Of a stretch of 64,000 nucleotides of DNA, positions 43,583 through 52,276 are shown one piece after another; the first letter of the stretch is position 1, and each line of letters starts with the position of its first letter. The notes beneath the pieces were generated by a model, which was not told the origin of the DNA, did no database searches, and was given only the letters and a program-made list of their open reading frames with translations. Source of the stretch: Halomontanus rarus (lineage in GTDB: Archaea; Halobacteriota; Halobacteria; Halobacteriales; Natrialbaceae); contig NZ_CP071597.1 in NCBI RefSeq assembly GCF_017357405.1, positions 2,666,001-2,730,000 on the forward strand. The letters are read 5' to 3'. Both the position numbers and the translations under genes were made by a program.

Positions 43583-44200
43583 TCAGTCGACGCCGCCTAC
43601 GCCGCTGGCTGCATCCGGCAGGTCCGCGGGTTCGGCCTCGAGGCCCAGTTCCTCGAGTGCGGCCTTCAGATGCTCTTCCTCGGCGTAATTGGACCCGTCT
43701 TCCTCGCGGATGCGCTGGGTTTCCGCCAGCACCTCGCCGCGGCGGTCGTCGGGAATGTCGAACTTGTCGGTCGACAACTCGATCACGAGGCCGTTGTTGT
43801 CGTGGGTGTACAGCGACTGGAAGATTCCCCGGTCGAAGACGTTGTAGCCGCGGCCGTCGGCCTCGAGGGCCTCCATCACCGTCCTGAAGTCTTCGGGATC
43901 GAACGAGAACGCGAGGTGGTGGACGGCGCCGACGCCGCCGCGCTGGCGACCCTGATTCGAGGGGCGGTCGTCGCTGACGAAGAACGTGATGATCCGCCCG
44001 TCGCCGGTGTCGAAGAACAGGTGCGTCTGGGAGGGATCGTCGAGGTTCGGCTGGCGCAACACCAGCGGCATGCCCAGGAGGTCGCGGTAGAAGGCGATCG
44101 TGTCTTCGGCGTTGGACCCCCAGATGGTGACGTGGTCGGTACCGGTGGTGTGAAACGGGCTATCGGGCTTCGCTGCCGTGATCGGATCGTCGTCGCTCAT
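43583..44200 (-). CDS. VOC-family protein (glyoxalase/extradiol dioxygenase-like)
   Basis: This 205-residue protein starts at ATG 44200. The paired beta-alpha-beta-beta-beta units read TDHVTIWGSNAEDTIAFYRDLLGMPLV and VGAVHHLAFSFDPEDFRTVMEAL, with THLFFDTGDGRIITFFV and LVIELSTDKFDIP between and after. His, His and Glu of these segments form a typical metal triad. The C-terminal acidic helical extension is likely a halophilic feature. The family covers glyoxalase I, ring-cleaving dioxygenases and fosfomycin-resistance proteins; the substrate cannot be set. It is divergent from the oxidoreductase at 44437. Confidence 0.85.
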   Translation of the reverse strand: MSDDDPITAAKPDSPFHTTGTDHVTIWGSNAEDTIAFYRDLLGMPLVLRQPNLDDPSQTHLFFDTGDGRIITFFVSDDRPSNQGRQRGGVGAVHHLAFSFDPEDFRTVMEALEADGRGYNVFDRGIFQSLYTHDNNGLVIELSTDKFDIPDDRRGEVLAETQRIREEDGSNYAEEEHLKAALEELGLEAEPADLPDAASGVGGVD

Positions 44201-44436
44201 ACACTCCCGTTGCCGCTCGAGTCGAATATACCTGCCTCCCGCGTGAGGTGTCGTCAGGATCTCTGGACGACCCTCGCTCGAGGACGGCCGAGCACGGAAA
44301 CGGATCGTTCGCCGCGGTCGGTTCGACGGGGAGCGACCGATCCACCCTCGGTCACACTGTGAGAACGCACCGCGAGAACTCACTGCGAGAGAGCACGGCG
44401 AACTTTCTATAGCACGGGTGTCGATAGCCGTGATAC

Positions 44437-45444
44437 ATGTCCGACCCACTTCGAATCGGGATCATCGGGACCGGCGGCTGGGGCACGCACATCGCGACCC
44501 AGTTTCACGAGAACCCCGACACGACGGTCGCCGCTCTCACCGACATCTCGGATCCGAATCGGACCGAGGCCGGCGAAACGCTCGAGGTGTCCCCCGACCA
44601 CCAGTACGAGGACGTCGAATCGATGCTGACCGACGAACAGTTGGACGCCGTCCAGATCTCCTCGCCGCACGCGCTCCACCACGATCACATCCTCGCCGCG
44701 CTCGAAGCCGACCTGCACGTCTTCTGCGAGAAGCCGTTGACGATCGGCGTCGGACAGGCGGCGGAGCTCGTCCGGGAGACCGACGAGAGCGACCGGGTGT
44801 TGATGGTCGGCTACCAGCGCCACGTCCATCCGGCCTACGTCGAGGTCCATGACGCTGTCGAGCGAGGCGAACTCGAGCCGAAACTCGTGACGGCGGAACT
44901 CACGCAGAACTGGCTCGAGAAGGTCGAGGGGACCTGGCGGGTCGACCCGGCGCTCAGCGGCGGCGGCCAGCTGTACGACAGCGGAAGTCACCTGCTCGAC
45001 GCCGTCGTCTGGTTGATCGACCGGGAACCGACGCACGTGACCGCCGAGATGGTGTTCGCCGACGACGCGGAGCGGATCGACGTGCAGGCGACGCTGACGG
45101 TCCGGTTCGACGGTGGAGCAGTCGCGAGCATCGCCGTCTCCGGCGATTCGCCCGACGTGACCGAACGGATCGCCGTCCGCGGAGACGAGGGCCGGCACGT
45201 GATCTCCGGCGAGGGCTGGGACCACCGCGAGGTCGCGGTCACCGACGCCGACGGAACCGAGCGCGATTCGATCGCGGCCGACCTCTCGTCGTACGAGAAG
45301 GTCGACGCGTTCGTGCGGGCGGTTCGAAACGACGAGGAGCCGCCCGCGACGGCCCGGAACGCCTTCTACGCGACCGCGCTGACCGAAGCCGCCTACGAGG
45401 CGGCGCGGACCGGCGAGCGGGTCGCCGTGGACACGACGTTCTAG
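44437..45444 (+). CDS. Gfo/Idh/MocA-family oxidoreductase
   Basis: This 335-residue enzyme has the NAD(P)-binding Rossmann motif GTGGWGTHIATQF near the start and the family's EKPL lysine motif (HVFCEKPLTIG) around residue 98. GSHLLDAVVWL (DxGxHxxD-like: YDSGSHLLD) follows, with catalytic His and Asp. Members oxidise or reduce sugars, inositols and related diols with NAD(P). A monocistronic gene with a plain ATG start. It may act with the divergent VOC gene in degrading an unknown compound, which is only inferred from proximity. Confidence 0.9.
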   Translation: MSDPLRIGIIGTGGWGTHIATQFHENPDTTVAALTDISDPNRTEAGETLEVSPDHQYEDVESMLTDEQLDAVQISSPHALHHDHILAALEADLHVFCEKPLTIGVGQAAELVRETDESDRVLMVGYQRHVHPAYVEVHDAVERGELEPKLVTAELTQNWLEKVEGTWRVDPALSGGGQLYDSGSHLLDAVVWLIDREPTHVTAEMVFADDAERIDVQATLTVRFDGGAVASIAVSGDSPDVTERIAVRGDEGRHVISGEGWDHREVAVTDADGTERDSIAADLSSYEKVDAFVRAVRNDEEPPATARNAFYATALTEAAYEAARTGERVAVDTTF

Positions 45445-45914
45445 CGGAGCCGGTGGAACCGTTCGGAACGGCCGGAGCGGTCACGTGTACCCGCGGTTCT
45501 CGGGACCTGTCACTCGTATTTTTGTCTCGACCACGAGTCTCGAGTCGCGTTCCGGCGTGGCCGACCGATTTTACTCTCGACTCCGCTCGCGGGAGGCCGA
45601 ATGACAGGCGGTCTCCGCTCGCGGTAGATCGAATGACAGGCGGTGGGACCGAAGCCCACCGTGGACCGTGGAGAACACTGCAGCCGGATACTACCGCCTC
45701 CGGCGGGCGGACAGACAACGCGGATTGGGACGAGTGGCGATGTAAGCACGGACGCAGGCGTCTGAGCCACTCCGACCGGTCATTGGCCGCCACCGGTCTG
45801 GCGGTACCAGAGCCCACGTCGGATCGCCATATTATTATGGTGTCCCTTCCGCGAAGAACGCACCGCGTTCGCGGGCGTAACGACATCATACTCCGGTCTG
45901 CGGGCTCGAGCCGA
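45445..45914. other. Long gap between convergent genes, with 32-bp tandem duplication
   Basis: Both flanking genes end here, so 470 bp is unusually long. The gap holds the tandem repeat listed below and an AT-rich near-palindrome CCATATTATTATGG at about 45827-45840. No gene was seen, and it could be a decayed element. Confidence 0.6.
45581..45644 (+). repeat. 32-bp tandem duplication
   Basis: Two copies (45581-45612 and 45613-45644) begin CTCCGCTCGCGG and end GAATGACAGGCGGT, with four or five mismatches in the middle. It is non-coding. Confidence 0.9.
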
Positions 45915-47012
45915 CTACGGTTCGAACCCGTCTTCCCACTCGAACCGGCCGTTTCGCTGGACGACGCGACCGTCGATCTCGAGTCGGGAATCCTCGCTCG
46001 TATCGGTGATCAGATCGACGTGAACCGCCGACTCGTTGCCCGACTCGCCCGCCGGGAGACAGGCGTCGTAGGCCCGCCCCAGCGCGAGATGAACCGTGTC
46101 GCCCATCTTCTCGTCGAAGAGGATCGTGTCCGTGTAGCGGTCGATCCCGCGATTCATCCCGATCCCCAGTTCACCCAATCGGCGCGCGCCCGCGTCGGTC
46201 TCGAGGACCGCTTCGATCACGTCTTCGCCCTGAGCGGCCGCATAGTCGACGACTTCGCCGGCCTCGAACTCGAGGCGAACGTCCTGAACGCGTTCGCCCT
46301 GGATGGTCATCGGAACGTCGAAGCGGACCGTTCCCTCGGTCGCTTCGGGTGCGGTGAAGACTTCGCCGCTGGGGAGATTGTGGGAGTCGTAGGCGACCGA
46401 GGCCGCGCTGTTGACCGCCGTTCGGTCCTCGACGGACATCGTGAGGTCGGTGTCGCTCGAGACGAGCCGAACCTCGCTGCCCTCGTCGAGTACGTCCTTC
46501 ATCCGAGCCATCTCCTCGGCGAGGGCTTCCCAGTCGCGGATGATGGCCTCGTAGGCGAAGTCCCGGTACTCCTCGTAGGCCATGTTCGCCCGCTGGGCGA
46601 GCGACCGCGTCGGGTGGATCGTCGAGACCCAACGGGTATCGAGGCGAGCCTCGCGAATCTCGTTTCTGGCGGTGCTGTAGGCCTGCCGCGTCTCGCCGGG
46701 AACGTCCGCCGTCGCACTTGTGTTTCGACCGCCGCCGAGCGAGAGCGCAACGTCGGCGCGCTCGAACAACGCGCGTTCGTAGTCCGGGTTCTCGTCGAAG
46801 TTGTCGTCGTGGGCCCGGAGATACGCGCGCTCGATTTCCCCGGAGCTGTACATCGTGAGCAGGTTCGCCCCTCGGTCGCCGAGTACCTCGGCGACCGCGA
46901 CCGCGAGGTCGTGGGCGTCGGGGCCGACCGAGAGTACGACGTCGTCACCTGACTCGACCCGGGCGCTCCAGTCGACGAGGATCTCGGCGTGTTCGCGTAC
47001 GCGTTCGTCCAT
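45915..47012 (-). CDS. M29-family aminopeptidase
   Basis: This 365-residue peptidase starts at ATG 47012. The metal ligands of M29 are in LPSGEVFTAPE (first Glu), LGELGIGMNRGI (second Glu), DEKMGDTVHLALG (His) and AVHVDLITD (His, Asp). The family uses two metal ions (often Zn or Co) to release N-terminal residues from peptides in the cytoplasm. The length matches AmpS/PepS-type enzymes at the shorter end. It sits head to tail with a Tat-secreted hypothetical protein gene 64 bp upstream but probably not in an operon. Confidence 0.94.
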   Translation of the reverse strand: MDERVREHAEILVDWSARVESGDDVVLSVGPDAHDLAVAVAEVLGDRGANLLTMYSSGEIERAYLRAHDDNFDENPDYERALFERADVALSLGGGRNTSATADVPGETRQAYSTARNEIREARLDTRWVSTIHPTRSLAQRANMAYEEYRDFAYEAIIRDWEALAEEMARMKDVLDEGSEVRLVSSDTDLTMSVEDRTAVNSAASVAYDSHNLPSGEVFTAPEATEGTVRFDVPMTIQGERVQDVRLEFEAGEVVDYAAAQGEDVIEAVLETDAGARRLGELGIGMNRGIDRYTDTILFDEKMGDTVHLALGRAYDACLPAGESGNESAVHVDLITDTSEDSRLEIDGRVVQRNGRFEWEDGFEP

Positions 47013-47076
47013 ATCCGTTTCTCTCGAGGCCGGTGGATAAATTCCTCGGCTCCGGGAACTGGGACCGGGACCGAAA

Positions 47077-48369
47077 CTACTCGAGGGCCGTCAGAATCGT
47101 CTGGTAAACGTCGTTCGCGTGGCGCAACTGAGCGCGTCCGATCAGATAGTAGACGTACGAATCCGCCCGCTCTCTCGCCGGGTCGTCGCCCGGAAGGCCG
47201 ATATCACCGGCGCGTAGCAATCGCATCGCGTCGTCGACGAGGAGTCGGAACAGCGGGGTGTCGTGCTCCGCGACGGCGTCGCGCGCTCGCGTCGCGGCCC
47301 GTTTCTCCTCCCGGTAGACGAGTGCGGGATCCGGTTCCTCGCCCTCCTCGAACGCGAACCGTCCGAGGGCGTCGGGATACGCTCGCAGTTTCAGGACGTT
47401 TCGAGCGTGTCGGATCGTCTGCAGGAGATCCAGTCCGGCCGTCGGCCCGTCGTCGAAGGCCCTATCGAGGTCACCGTGGGTGAACTGCCAGCACTGAAAC
47501 CGTGCGTGACGGTACGGTCCCTCGACGAGTGGTTCGAGCAGTTCCTCTCGCTCCTCGTAGGTCTGGCGGGTCCGTTCGATCTCCTCGTCGAAGCGCTCGA
47601 ACAGCGTCTCGAGTGGCGCCTCGAAGGAGTGGCCGTCCGTACCGGTATCGGCCTCGTACTCGCGGTAGGCGTGTCGAGACTCGAGGACGTGAACGCCGGC
47701 CTGCAGGTGTGCCTCCCACGTTCGCGGGATGTCGTAGTCCCGATAGTCGTCCGCAGCGGAGACACCGCCCGTGTAGATCCCGCTTCGGTGGCTGTTGAGC
47801 CGCGCGAAGTGCAGCGGGCGCTCGATCCAGTAGAGGGAGGCGACGTCGGTCGCCGGATCGTCACCGCGGTACTCGATCGTCTCGCGGAGGGCGTCGATTT
47901 CCGACCGGATCTCCTCGCCGCGGTCGACGAGCCCCCGAGCGTCGGTCTCCCCTCGGACGACCCGGCCCGCGCCGATGGCGTATCCCGCGTATCCGTGGGC
48001 CATCCGCAGGCTGGACAGCGCGCTCGAATCCGGGTTCGACCCGAGTAGCTTCTGATAGCGGTCGGTGGCGTCCCCGAGGAGCGTCGGCCCCATCCGTGCG
48101 GCGTCTGGGAGTTCGTCGCGGTCGGCGTCGATCCCCTCCCAGAGGTCCTCGGCCTCCTCGAGGTGTCCCTCGAGTGACTCGAGTCCCTCCGTAAGGACCG
48201 ACTCCGGTGGAGACGGTTGCGTGTCGGTGTCCGGGAGGCGGCGGTAGCCGATCATGCGATCGACGACCGGGTTCGGGTACCACGTTCGCGGTGCCATCGC
48301 GACGCCGCCGCCGGCACCGGTGAAAGCGAGGCCGCCGAGGAGCCGGCGGCGTGTCAGTTCAGGGACCAT
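47077..48369 (-). CDS. Tat-exported helical protein, function unknown
   Basis: This 430-residue protein has a twin-arginine leader (TRRRLLGGLAFTGAGGGVA) ending in an AMAPRTW region, so it is predicted to be exported. The rest is mostly alpha-helical, with charged repeats (EEAEDLWEGIDADRDELPD, ERFDEEIERTRQTYEEREELLEPL) and paired Trp/Tyr/His motifs (WIERPLHFARLNSHRSG, RHARFQCWQFTHGD). The TPR-like helical periodicity suggests a scaffold, but no known domain is recognised. It ends 64 bp from the aminopeptidase start in the same direction. Confidence 0.72.
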   Translation of the reverse strand: MVPELTRRRLLGGLAFTGAGGGVAMAPRTWYPNPVVDRMIGYRRLPDTDTQPSPPESVLTEGLESLEGHLEEAEDLWEGIDADRDELPDAARMGPTLLGDATDRYQKLLGSNPDSSALSSLRMAHGYAGYAIGAGRVVRGETDARGLVDRGEEIRSEIDALRETIEYRGDDPATDVASLYWIERPLHFARLNSHRSGIYTGGVSAADDYRDYDIPRTWEAHLQAGVHVLESRHAYREYEADTGTDGHSFEAPLETLFERFDEEIERTRQTYEEREELLEPLVEGPYRHARFQCWQFTHGDLDRAFDDGPTAGLDLLQTIRHARNVLKLRAYPDALGRFAFEEGEEPDPALVYREEKRAATRARDAVAEHDTPLFRLLVDDAMRLLRAGDIGLPGDDPARERADSYVYYLIGRAQLRHANDVYQTILTALE

Positions 48370-48480
48370 ACGACGTGTCGTCGAAAATTGTATTACTGTT
48401 CTTCGGTTTCTCCGTAATCTCGCAGTTCGACTACCCCCGCTGTGGGTCGAACGAGTGAACTCGAGGCTGCGCGACCGAAT

Positions 48481-49203
48481 TCAGGCCGGTACCGACTCGT
48501 CCCTCGTCGCTTCCCTCGAGCGGACGAATCCGACGACCGCGTAGACTAGGGGCGTGTCGAGAATGGCGATCGCGAGTTTCAGGAGGTACTGGCCGACGAT
48601 GAGCGCGGCGAGACCGCTGGTACCCATCTGGAAGCCGACGCCGAGGACCTGTGGCGCGACCCAGAAGGCGACCGTGACGAAGATGACGGTGTCGATAGCC
48701 TGACTGCTCGCCGTCGAGGCGAGGTTTCGCAACCAGAGCGCGTCGCCGTCGGTGTACTCGCGAATGCGGTGGAAGACGACCACGTCCCAGTTCTGGCTGA
48801 CGACGTAGGCGAGCAGGCTGCCGGCGACGATGTTCGTGGAAGCTCCGAGAACCGTTTCGAACGTCGTCGGATCGACACCCGTCGGTGATGCCGGTGCCGC
48901 GATCGTCGACCACACCAGTACGAGCACGACGGCGTTCATCGCGAACGCGACGTTGACGACGATCTGGGCCGCTTTCCGCCCGTAGAGCTCCGAGTAACAG
49001 TCGCTCGCGAAGAACGTGAGCGCGTACGCGAGCGCCGCACCCGGCAAGAGGAGGTCCGTTCCCGTTACCGGGATCGCGAACGGCAACTCGAACAGCAGTA
49101 TCTTCGACGCGGTCAACTGCGCCGTCACGAGCGCAGTGACGAACAGGCCGATGAGCGCGACCTGTGTCACCGTCGGTGTCGCGCGAGGCTGCGTTTGATC
49201 CAT
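48481..49203 (-). CDS. Queuosine-precursor-type transporter (YhhQ/VUT family)
   Basis: This 240-residue membrane protein has six predicted helices. The conserved block FASDCYSELYGRKAAQIVV matches the S-D-x-x-x-E-x-Y-G-(K/R) motif of YhhQ/DUF165 proteins, and ASSQAIDTVIFVTVAFW is the second signature. In bacteria the family imports 7-deazaguanine queuosine precursors. In a haloarchaeon it could salvage preQ0 or preQ1 for archaeosine synthesis, which is inference. Start and signal-free N-terminus agree with the family. Confidence 0.9.
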   Translation of the reverse strand: MDQTQPRATPTVTQVALIGLFVTALVTAQLTASKILLFELPFAIPVTGTDLLLPGAALAYALTFFASDCYSELYGRKAAQIVVNVAFAMNAVVLVLVWSTIAAPASPTGVDPTTFETVLGASTNIVAGSLLAYVVSQNWDVVVFHRIREYTDGDALWLRNLASTASSQAIDTVIFVTVAFWVAPQVLGVGFQMGTSGLAALIVGQYLLKLAIAILDTPLVYAVVGFVRSREATRDESVPA

Positions 49204-49545
49204 GCACGCGGCGTACCCAGCGGACGTACGTAAACGATACTATTCGGCGTGCACCTAGATCGGGCCGCGGCCATCTCTCAGTTATCTTCCGGGCTTCTTT
49301 CGGTTATCTCTCGATCATCTCTCGACTATCGACCGGAACTCACGTTTCGGTGTTGCCCTTCGCTCTTCGCTCGCCGACTCGAGACGTCGGTTCCTCGCGT
49401 CTCGGTCGTCGATCGTCGGCTCGATCGCGTCGACGGCCCCCTCGAGGGTCCTATGGTCCGAATCCGACCCGGTCGTGTGTGCCGTTGTCGCGGAGGCGCC
49501 CCCTTCGGAACCCTTATCCGTGCAACGCGACTGTCTTTAGTCGCA
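49204..49545. other. Divergent promoter region, transporter and cold-shock gene
   Basis: A 342-bp gap containing loosely repeated TTATCTCTCGA-like words (49277-49335), the TATA-like CCCTTATCC at 49511-49519 about 30 bp before the cold-shock ATG, and no gene. Confidence 0.5.
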
Positions 49546-49740
49546 ATGGCGAAAGGAAACGTTGATTTCTTCAACGACACAGGCGGCTACGGTTTCATTG
49601 AGACGGACGACGCGGACGATGACGTTTTCTTCCACATGGAAGACGTTGGCGGTCCGGACCTCGAAGAAGGCACAGAGATCGAATTCGACATCGAACAGGC
49701 CCCCAAGGGCCCCCGGGCAACCAACGTCACCCGCCTATAA
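49546..49740 (+). CDS. cspA: Cold-shock domain protein
   Basis: This 64-residue OB-fold protein has RNP1-like GYGFIET and RNP2-like DVFFHMEDV, the nucleic-acid-binding motifs of CspA proteins. It acts as an RNA or single-strand DNA chaperone. The frame is open further upstream, but the ATG at 49546 with an A-rich codon start (MAKGNVDFF) is the family start. A TATA-like box about 30 bp before the ATG suggests a short or absent leader. Confidence 0.96.
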   Translation: MAKGNVDFFNDTGGYGFIETDDADDDVFFHMEDVGGPDLEEGTEIEFDIEQAPKGPRATNVTRL

Positions 49741-49772
49741 GGCGGTTTGCGCTATCTGACCGGTTTCAGTAA

Positions 49773-49787
49773 CACTTTTTCATTTTA
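49773..49787 (+). terminator. T-rich terminator after cold-shock gene
   Basis: CACTTTTTCATTTTA lies about 32 bp after the stop codon. T runs of this kind act as terminators in Archaea. Confidence 0.5.
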
Positions 49788-49883
49788 GAACACCACACCT
49801 CGAGAGACGTCTCTCGCGTTCGTACGCGATACCGTTCGTGCTCGTCCCCCAACACCTACTGAAGTGTGGGTCGTACGAGGGAC

Positions 49884-50030
49884 ATGGCATATCAAACGAC
49901 GCTCGGGTGGTCGCTCGTCTCGTCGGGGATCGTCACGCTGATCCTCAAAGTCCTCCCCTACGACTCGCTGTGGTGGGGGCTCTTGCTACTCGTGGTCGGC
50001 ATCACGGTTCTGTATCTGCGGGCCGGTTGA
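49884..50030 (+). CDS. 48-residue membrane micro-protein
   Basis: Translating ATG 49884 to TGA 50028 gives 48 residues: two hydrophobic segments (GWSLVSSGIVTLILKVLPY and WWGLLLLVVGITVLYL) and a short basic end. It has good halophile-like codon use and is followed at 79 bp by the convergent PadR gene. Small two-helix proteins like this are often conserved in Halobacteria. Function unknown. Confidence 0.6.
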   Translation: MAYQTTLGWSLVSSGIVTLILKVLPYDSLWWGLLLLVVGITVLYLRAG

Positions 50031-50108
50031 CGCTGGACGATTCCGGTCACAGTTACAGCTCACAGTCGCGAGCTACGGCTACGCGACACTCGAGTCGAAA
50101 ACGGGTGT

Positions 50109-50393
50109 CTACGACAGCAAGTCGTCGACGTACTGGTCCTCCCACTCCCGACGTGCTTCGACTTCGCGACGGCCGCGTCGGGTCACGGAGTAGACGTTCG
50201 TTCGACGATCGGCGACTCCCTTCTCGAGGAGTCCCTTGTCGACCAGCGTATCGAGGTTCGGATAGAGACGACCGTGGTGGATTTCCGACTCGTAGTACTT
50301 CTCGAGTTCGTCTTTGATCGCCAGTCCGTGTGGTTCCTCGAGGCCGACGGTTACGTACAGCAGGTCGCGCTGGAAACCGGTCAGATCGTACAT
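50109..50393 (-). CDS. PadR-family transcriptional regulator
   Basis: This 94-residue protein is only the winged helix domain: MYDLTGFQRDLLYVTVGLEEPHGLAIKDELEKYYESEIHHGRLYPNLDTLVDKGLLEKG. The loop GRLYPNLDTLVDKGL is the PadR recognition helix signature. It lacks the long C-terminal dimerisation helix of classical PadR, so it is the short type common in haloarchaea. Its target is unknown; neighbours include an Hsp20-like gene and a two-helix protein. Confidence 0.93.
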   Translation of the reverse strand: MYDLTGFQRDLLYVTVGLEEPHGLAIKDELEKYYESEIHHGRLYPNLDTLVDKGLLEKGVADRRTNVYSVTRRGRREVEARREWEDQYVDDLLS

Positions 50394-50480
50394 GTGCCTT
50401 CCTACGGATATATACGTATTAAGAATGGTGAATGTGTCTGGCTCGTTGATGTTTCCTCCGTCGGTTCGTTCGATAGCGTT

Positions 50481-50789
50481 TCATCTCGTCGGGATCGGTC
50501 GTCGATTCCGCCGGTGAACGGTCCCGATGGAGACGCTGAGCACACCGTTGTTGTACATCGCGTTCCGTTCGTCGGTGAACCAGTACCCTCGGGGAGGCAC
50601 GATCGTTCGTTCGAAACACCCATCAGGAAGTTCACAGGTAACTCGAAGTTGTGTCGATCCGACAGTGACGGACAGGTCGTCTACGGTCGCCGGCAGGACG
50701 TCGACGACGACCGCCAGCCGGTTCAGACTCGAGTCGTGAACGAGTTGCGTCGGGAGCCGTTGTCGATCGGTGACGGTGGAGGGCGCCAT
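50481..50789 (-). CDS. Hsp20/alpha-crystallin-like small protein
   Basis: A 102-residue chain starting at ATG 50789; an upstream ATG at 50816 would add nine residues. LAVVVDVLPATVDDLSVTVGSTQLRVTCEL followed by ERTIVPP...YNNGVLSVSIGTVH resembles the alpha-crystallin beta-sandwich: DLP-like start, L-x-V core strand and the N-N-G-V-L-x-(V/I) signature at the end. It lacks N- and C-terminal extensions for assembling large oligomers. It could be a short holdase, a gas-vesicle GvpH-like domain or a regulator. The family is assigned by pattern only. Confidence 0.55.
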   Translation of the reverse strand: MAPSTVTDRQRLPTQLVHDSSLNRLAVVVDVLPATVDDLSVTVGSTQLRVTCELPDGCFERTIVPPRGYWFTDERNAMYNNGVLSVSIGTVHRRNRRPIPTR

Positions 50790-51271
50790 GGGGCCACCTG
50801 TCGAGTATGATCCCATATGCTTCCGTGTGAACGAGTTGCCGTTTGATATCCCGACCGCGGTGGACCGTTCGACGGTGCTCGGCCGCCGCTTCGTTCGAAA
50901 CCGATCCGGGGGACGGCCGTACAACGAAACCGTTGCACTGCTTCTGGATTATCAACAGTGATCGTTCGGACTGTTCCACGTTCGAAAACGGCGGTTGCAC
51001 CCAATCACGCGCCCGTTCGAACTGTTGTCCCGTCGCTCGAGGGTGGCGACTCGAAACTGGTCGCTCGAGGCCTCGACGCCGTACTGTCGAACGTGTTCTC
51101 TCGTGTCACCTCTCCACACGACCTCTCGATCCGGAGACCGTTGCATCGAAACGATTCGATTTGGCCGTCGATACCGTACCGAAAGTTCGGCTAACTGGAC
51201 GTAACTCGAATCAAGATAGTCAACGTTGTTTTCCAGTTATAGGCTCGTCCGATGGACCCGTAACTGGCACA
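50790..51271. other. Intergenic region between divergent genes
   Basis: This 482-bp gap holds no convincing gene; short open frames have basic, non-halophilic composition. The AT-rich GATAGTCAACGTTG...TTATAGG near 51217-51245 may be the lipoprotein promoter. Confidence 0.5.
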
Positions 51272-51688
51272 ATGCCAGAACACTCACTCACCAGACGACG
51301 ATTCGTAACGCTCACCGGTGCTGGCCTGGTCGTCGGGCTTGCGGGGTGTACGGACGACGATGAAACCGGTAACGAGAGTCTCGAGGAGGGTGGCGACGAC
51401 CCCGGAAACGGTGACGACGATCTCGGTGCCGGGAACGGTGACGACGGGGCGGCCGACGACAACGAAACGGACGACGAGGACGATACGTTCGGTGGCGACG
51501 AAGACAACGAGACCGACGAAGCCGGCATGGGTAACGAGACGGACGAAGACAACGAGACCGACGAAGTCGGCATGGGCAACGAGACGGACGAGGACAACGA
51601 GACGGCCGAAGACAACGAGACCGACGAAGTCGGCGCGGACAACGAGACCGACGAAGACAACGATTCCGACAGCACCGTTGACGAATAG
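51272..51688 (+). CDS. Acidic repeat lipoprotein (Tat)
   Basis: This 138-residue protein has TRRRFVTLTGAGLVVGLAGC (Tat motif and lipobox) and then almost only Asp, Glu, Asn, Thr and Gly. The last 75 residues are tandem NETDE(D/V/A) units with short GMG inserts, encoded by repeats of AACGAGACNGACGAAGA at about 51505-51670. It has no structural core and may be a surface spacer, ion-binding layer or decoy. The frame extends upstream to 50843, but the signal peptide fixes the start. Confidence 0.75.
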   Translation: MPEHSLTRRRFVTLTGAGLVVGLAGCTDDDETGNESLEEGGDDPGNGDDDLGAGNGDDGAADDNETDDEDDTFGGDEDNETDEAGMGNETDEDNETDEVGMGNETDEDNETAEDNETDEVGADNETDEDNDSDSTVDE

Positions 51689-51847
51689 CCCCGATCGGAC
51701 GCCGTCTCGTTCCCACGCGGAATGAGCACGTGAGCTTTTTCGAAATTTGCTATTTTCACCCCCGATTCCCTTCCGATCGAGTTCGACAACCGACGCGTGG
51801 GTACTCGAAGACGGGCGCTACTACACTCCCGACGACTGCAACGCGGA

Positions 51848-52228
51848 CTACGCCCCCGATTGCCGCTCGAACCGGTGCAAGACAACGTCCGAGTCGTCGT
51901 CCCACTCGAAGTGGTCGTGGGCGCGCTCGAGTAGCTCCCTGTACGCGTCCAGATTCGCGACACCCTCGGCCTGGGCGTCCGAATCGGTCAATTCGCCGAG
52001 GGTGCGTTCGCGGACTGCGACGACTTCGAACGTCGTCCCGTCGATGCTGAACGTCGCACCCTCCGGGGCGTACTGCTGCCCGCGGTGAACCTGAGTGACC
52101 TCGCCCTCGAGCGCCTGCTGTCGCATCCGCTCGCTGGGGAGCAGTGTGGTGGGATCGATTTCAGTGTCGGCCTCACTCCCGTTCCCGCTCTCGCTCTCGG
52201 TCTCATCCTTCCCTTCGTAATCGCTCAT
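51848..52228 (-). CDS. ASCH-domain-like protein
   Basis: This 126-residue protein starts at ATG 52228 with a polar Glu/Ser/Asp N-terminus (about 1-30). The core, LPSERMRQQALEGEVTQVHRGQQYAPEGATFSIDGTTFEVVAVRERTLGELTD..., is a beta-barrel like ASCH/PUA-related domains, with the pattern E-x-x-x-(A)-Y-x-x-x-L-E-x-x-H near the end. Haloarchaeal homologues are annotated as ASCH-domain RNA- or tRNA-binding proteins. It is next to mobB, 48 bp away in the same direction, but no functional link is evident. Confidence 0.65.
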   Translation of the reverse strand: MSDYEGKDETESESGNGSEADTEIDPTTLLPSERMRQQALEGEVTQVHRGQQYAPEGATFSIDGTTFEVVAVRERTLGELTDSDAQAEGVANLDAYRELLERAHDHFEWDDDSDVVLHRFERQSGA

Positions 52229-52276
52229 ACACGACCGTTCGTCCGACACGAATAAAACCGTCAGGGCTAGTCGACG

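Noticed and set aside
45453-46952. 499-codon plus-strand frame opposite the aminopeptidase
   Set aside because: The aminopeptidase on the minus strand has the full M29 ligand set. The plus frame is its shadow extended through the gap.
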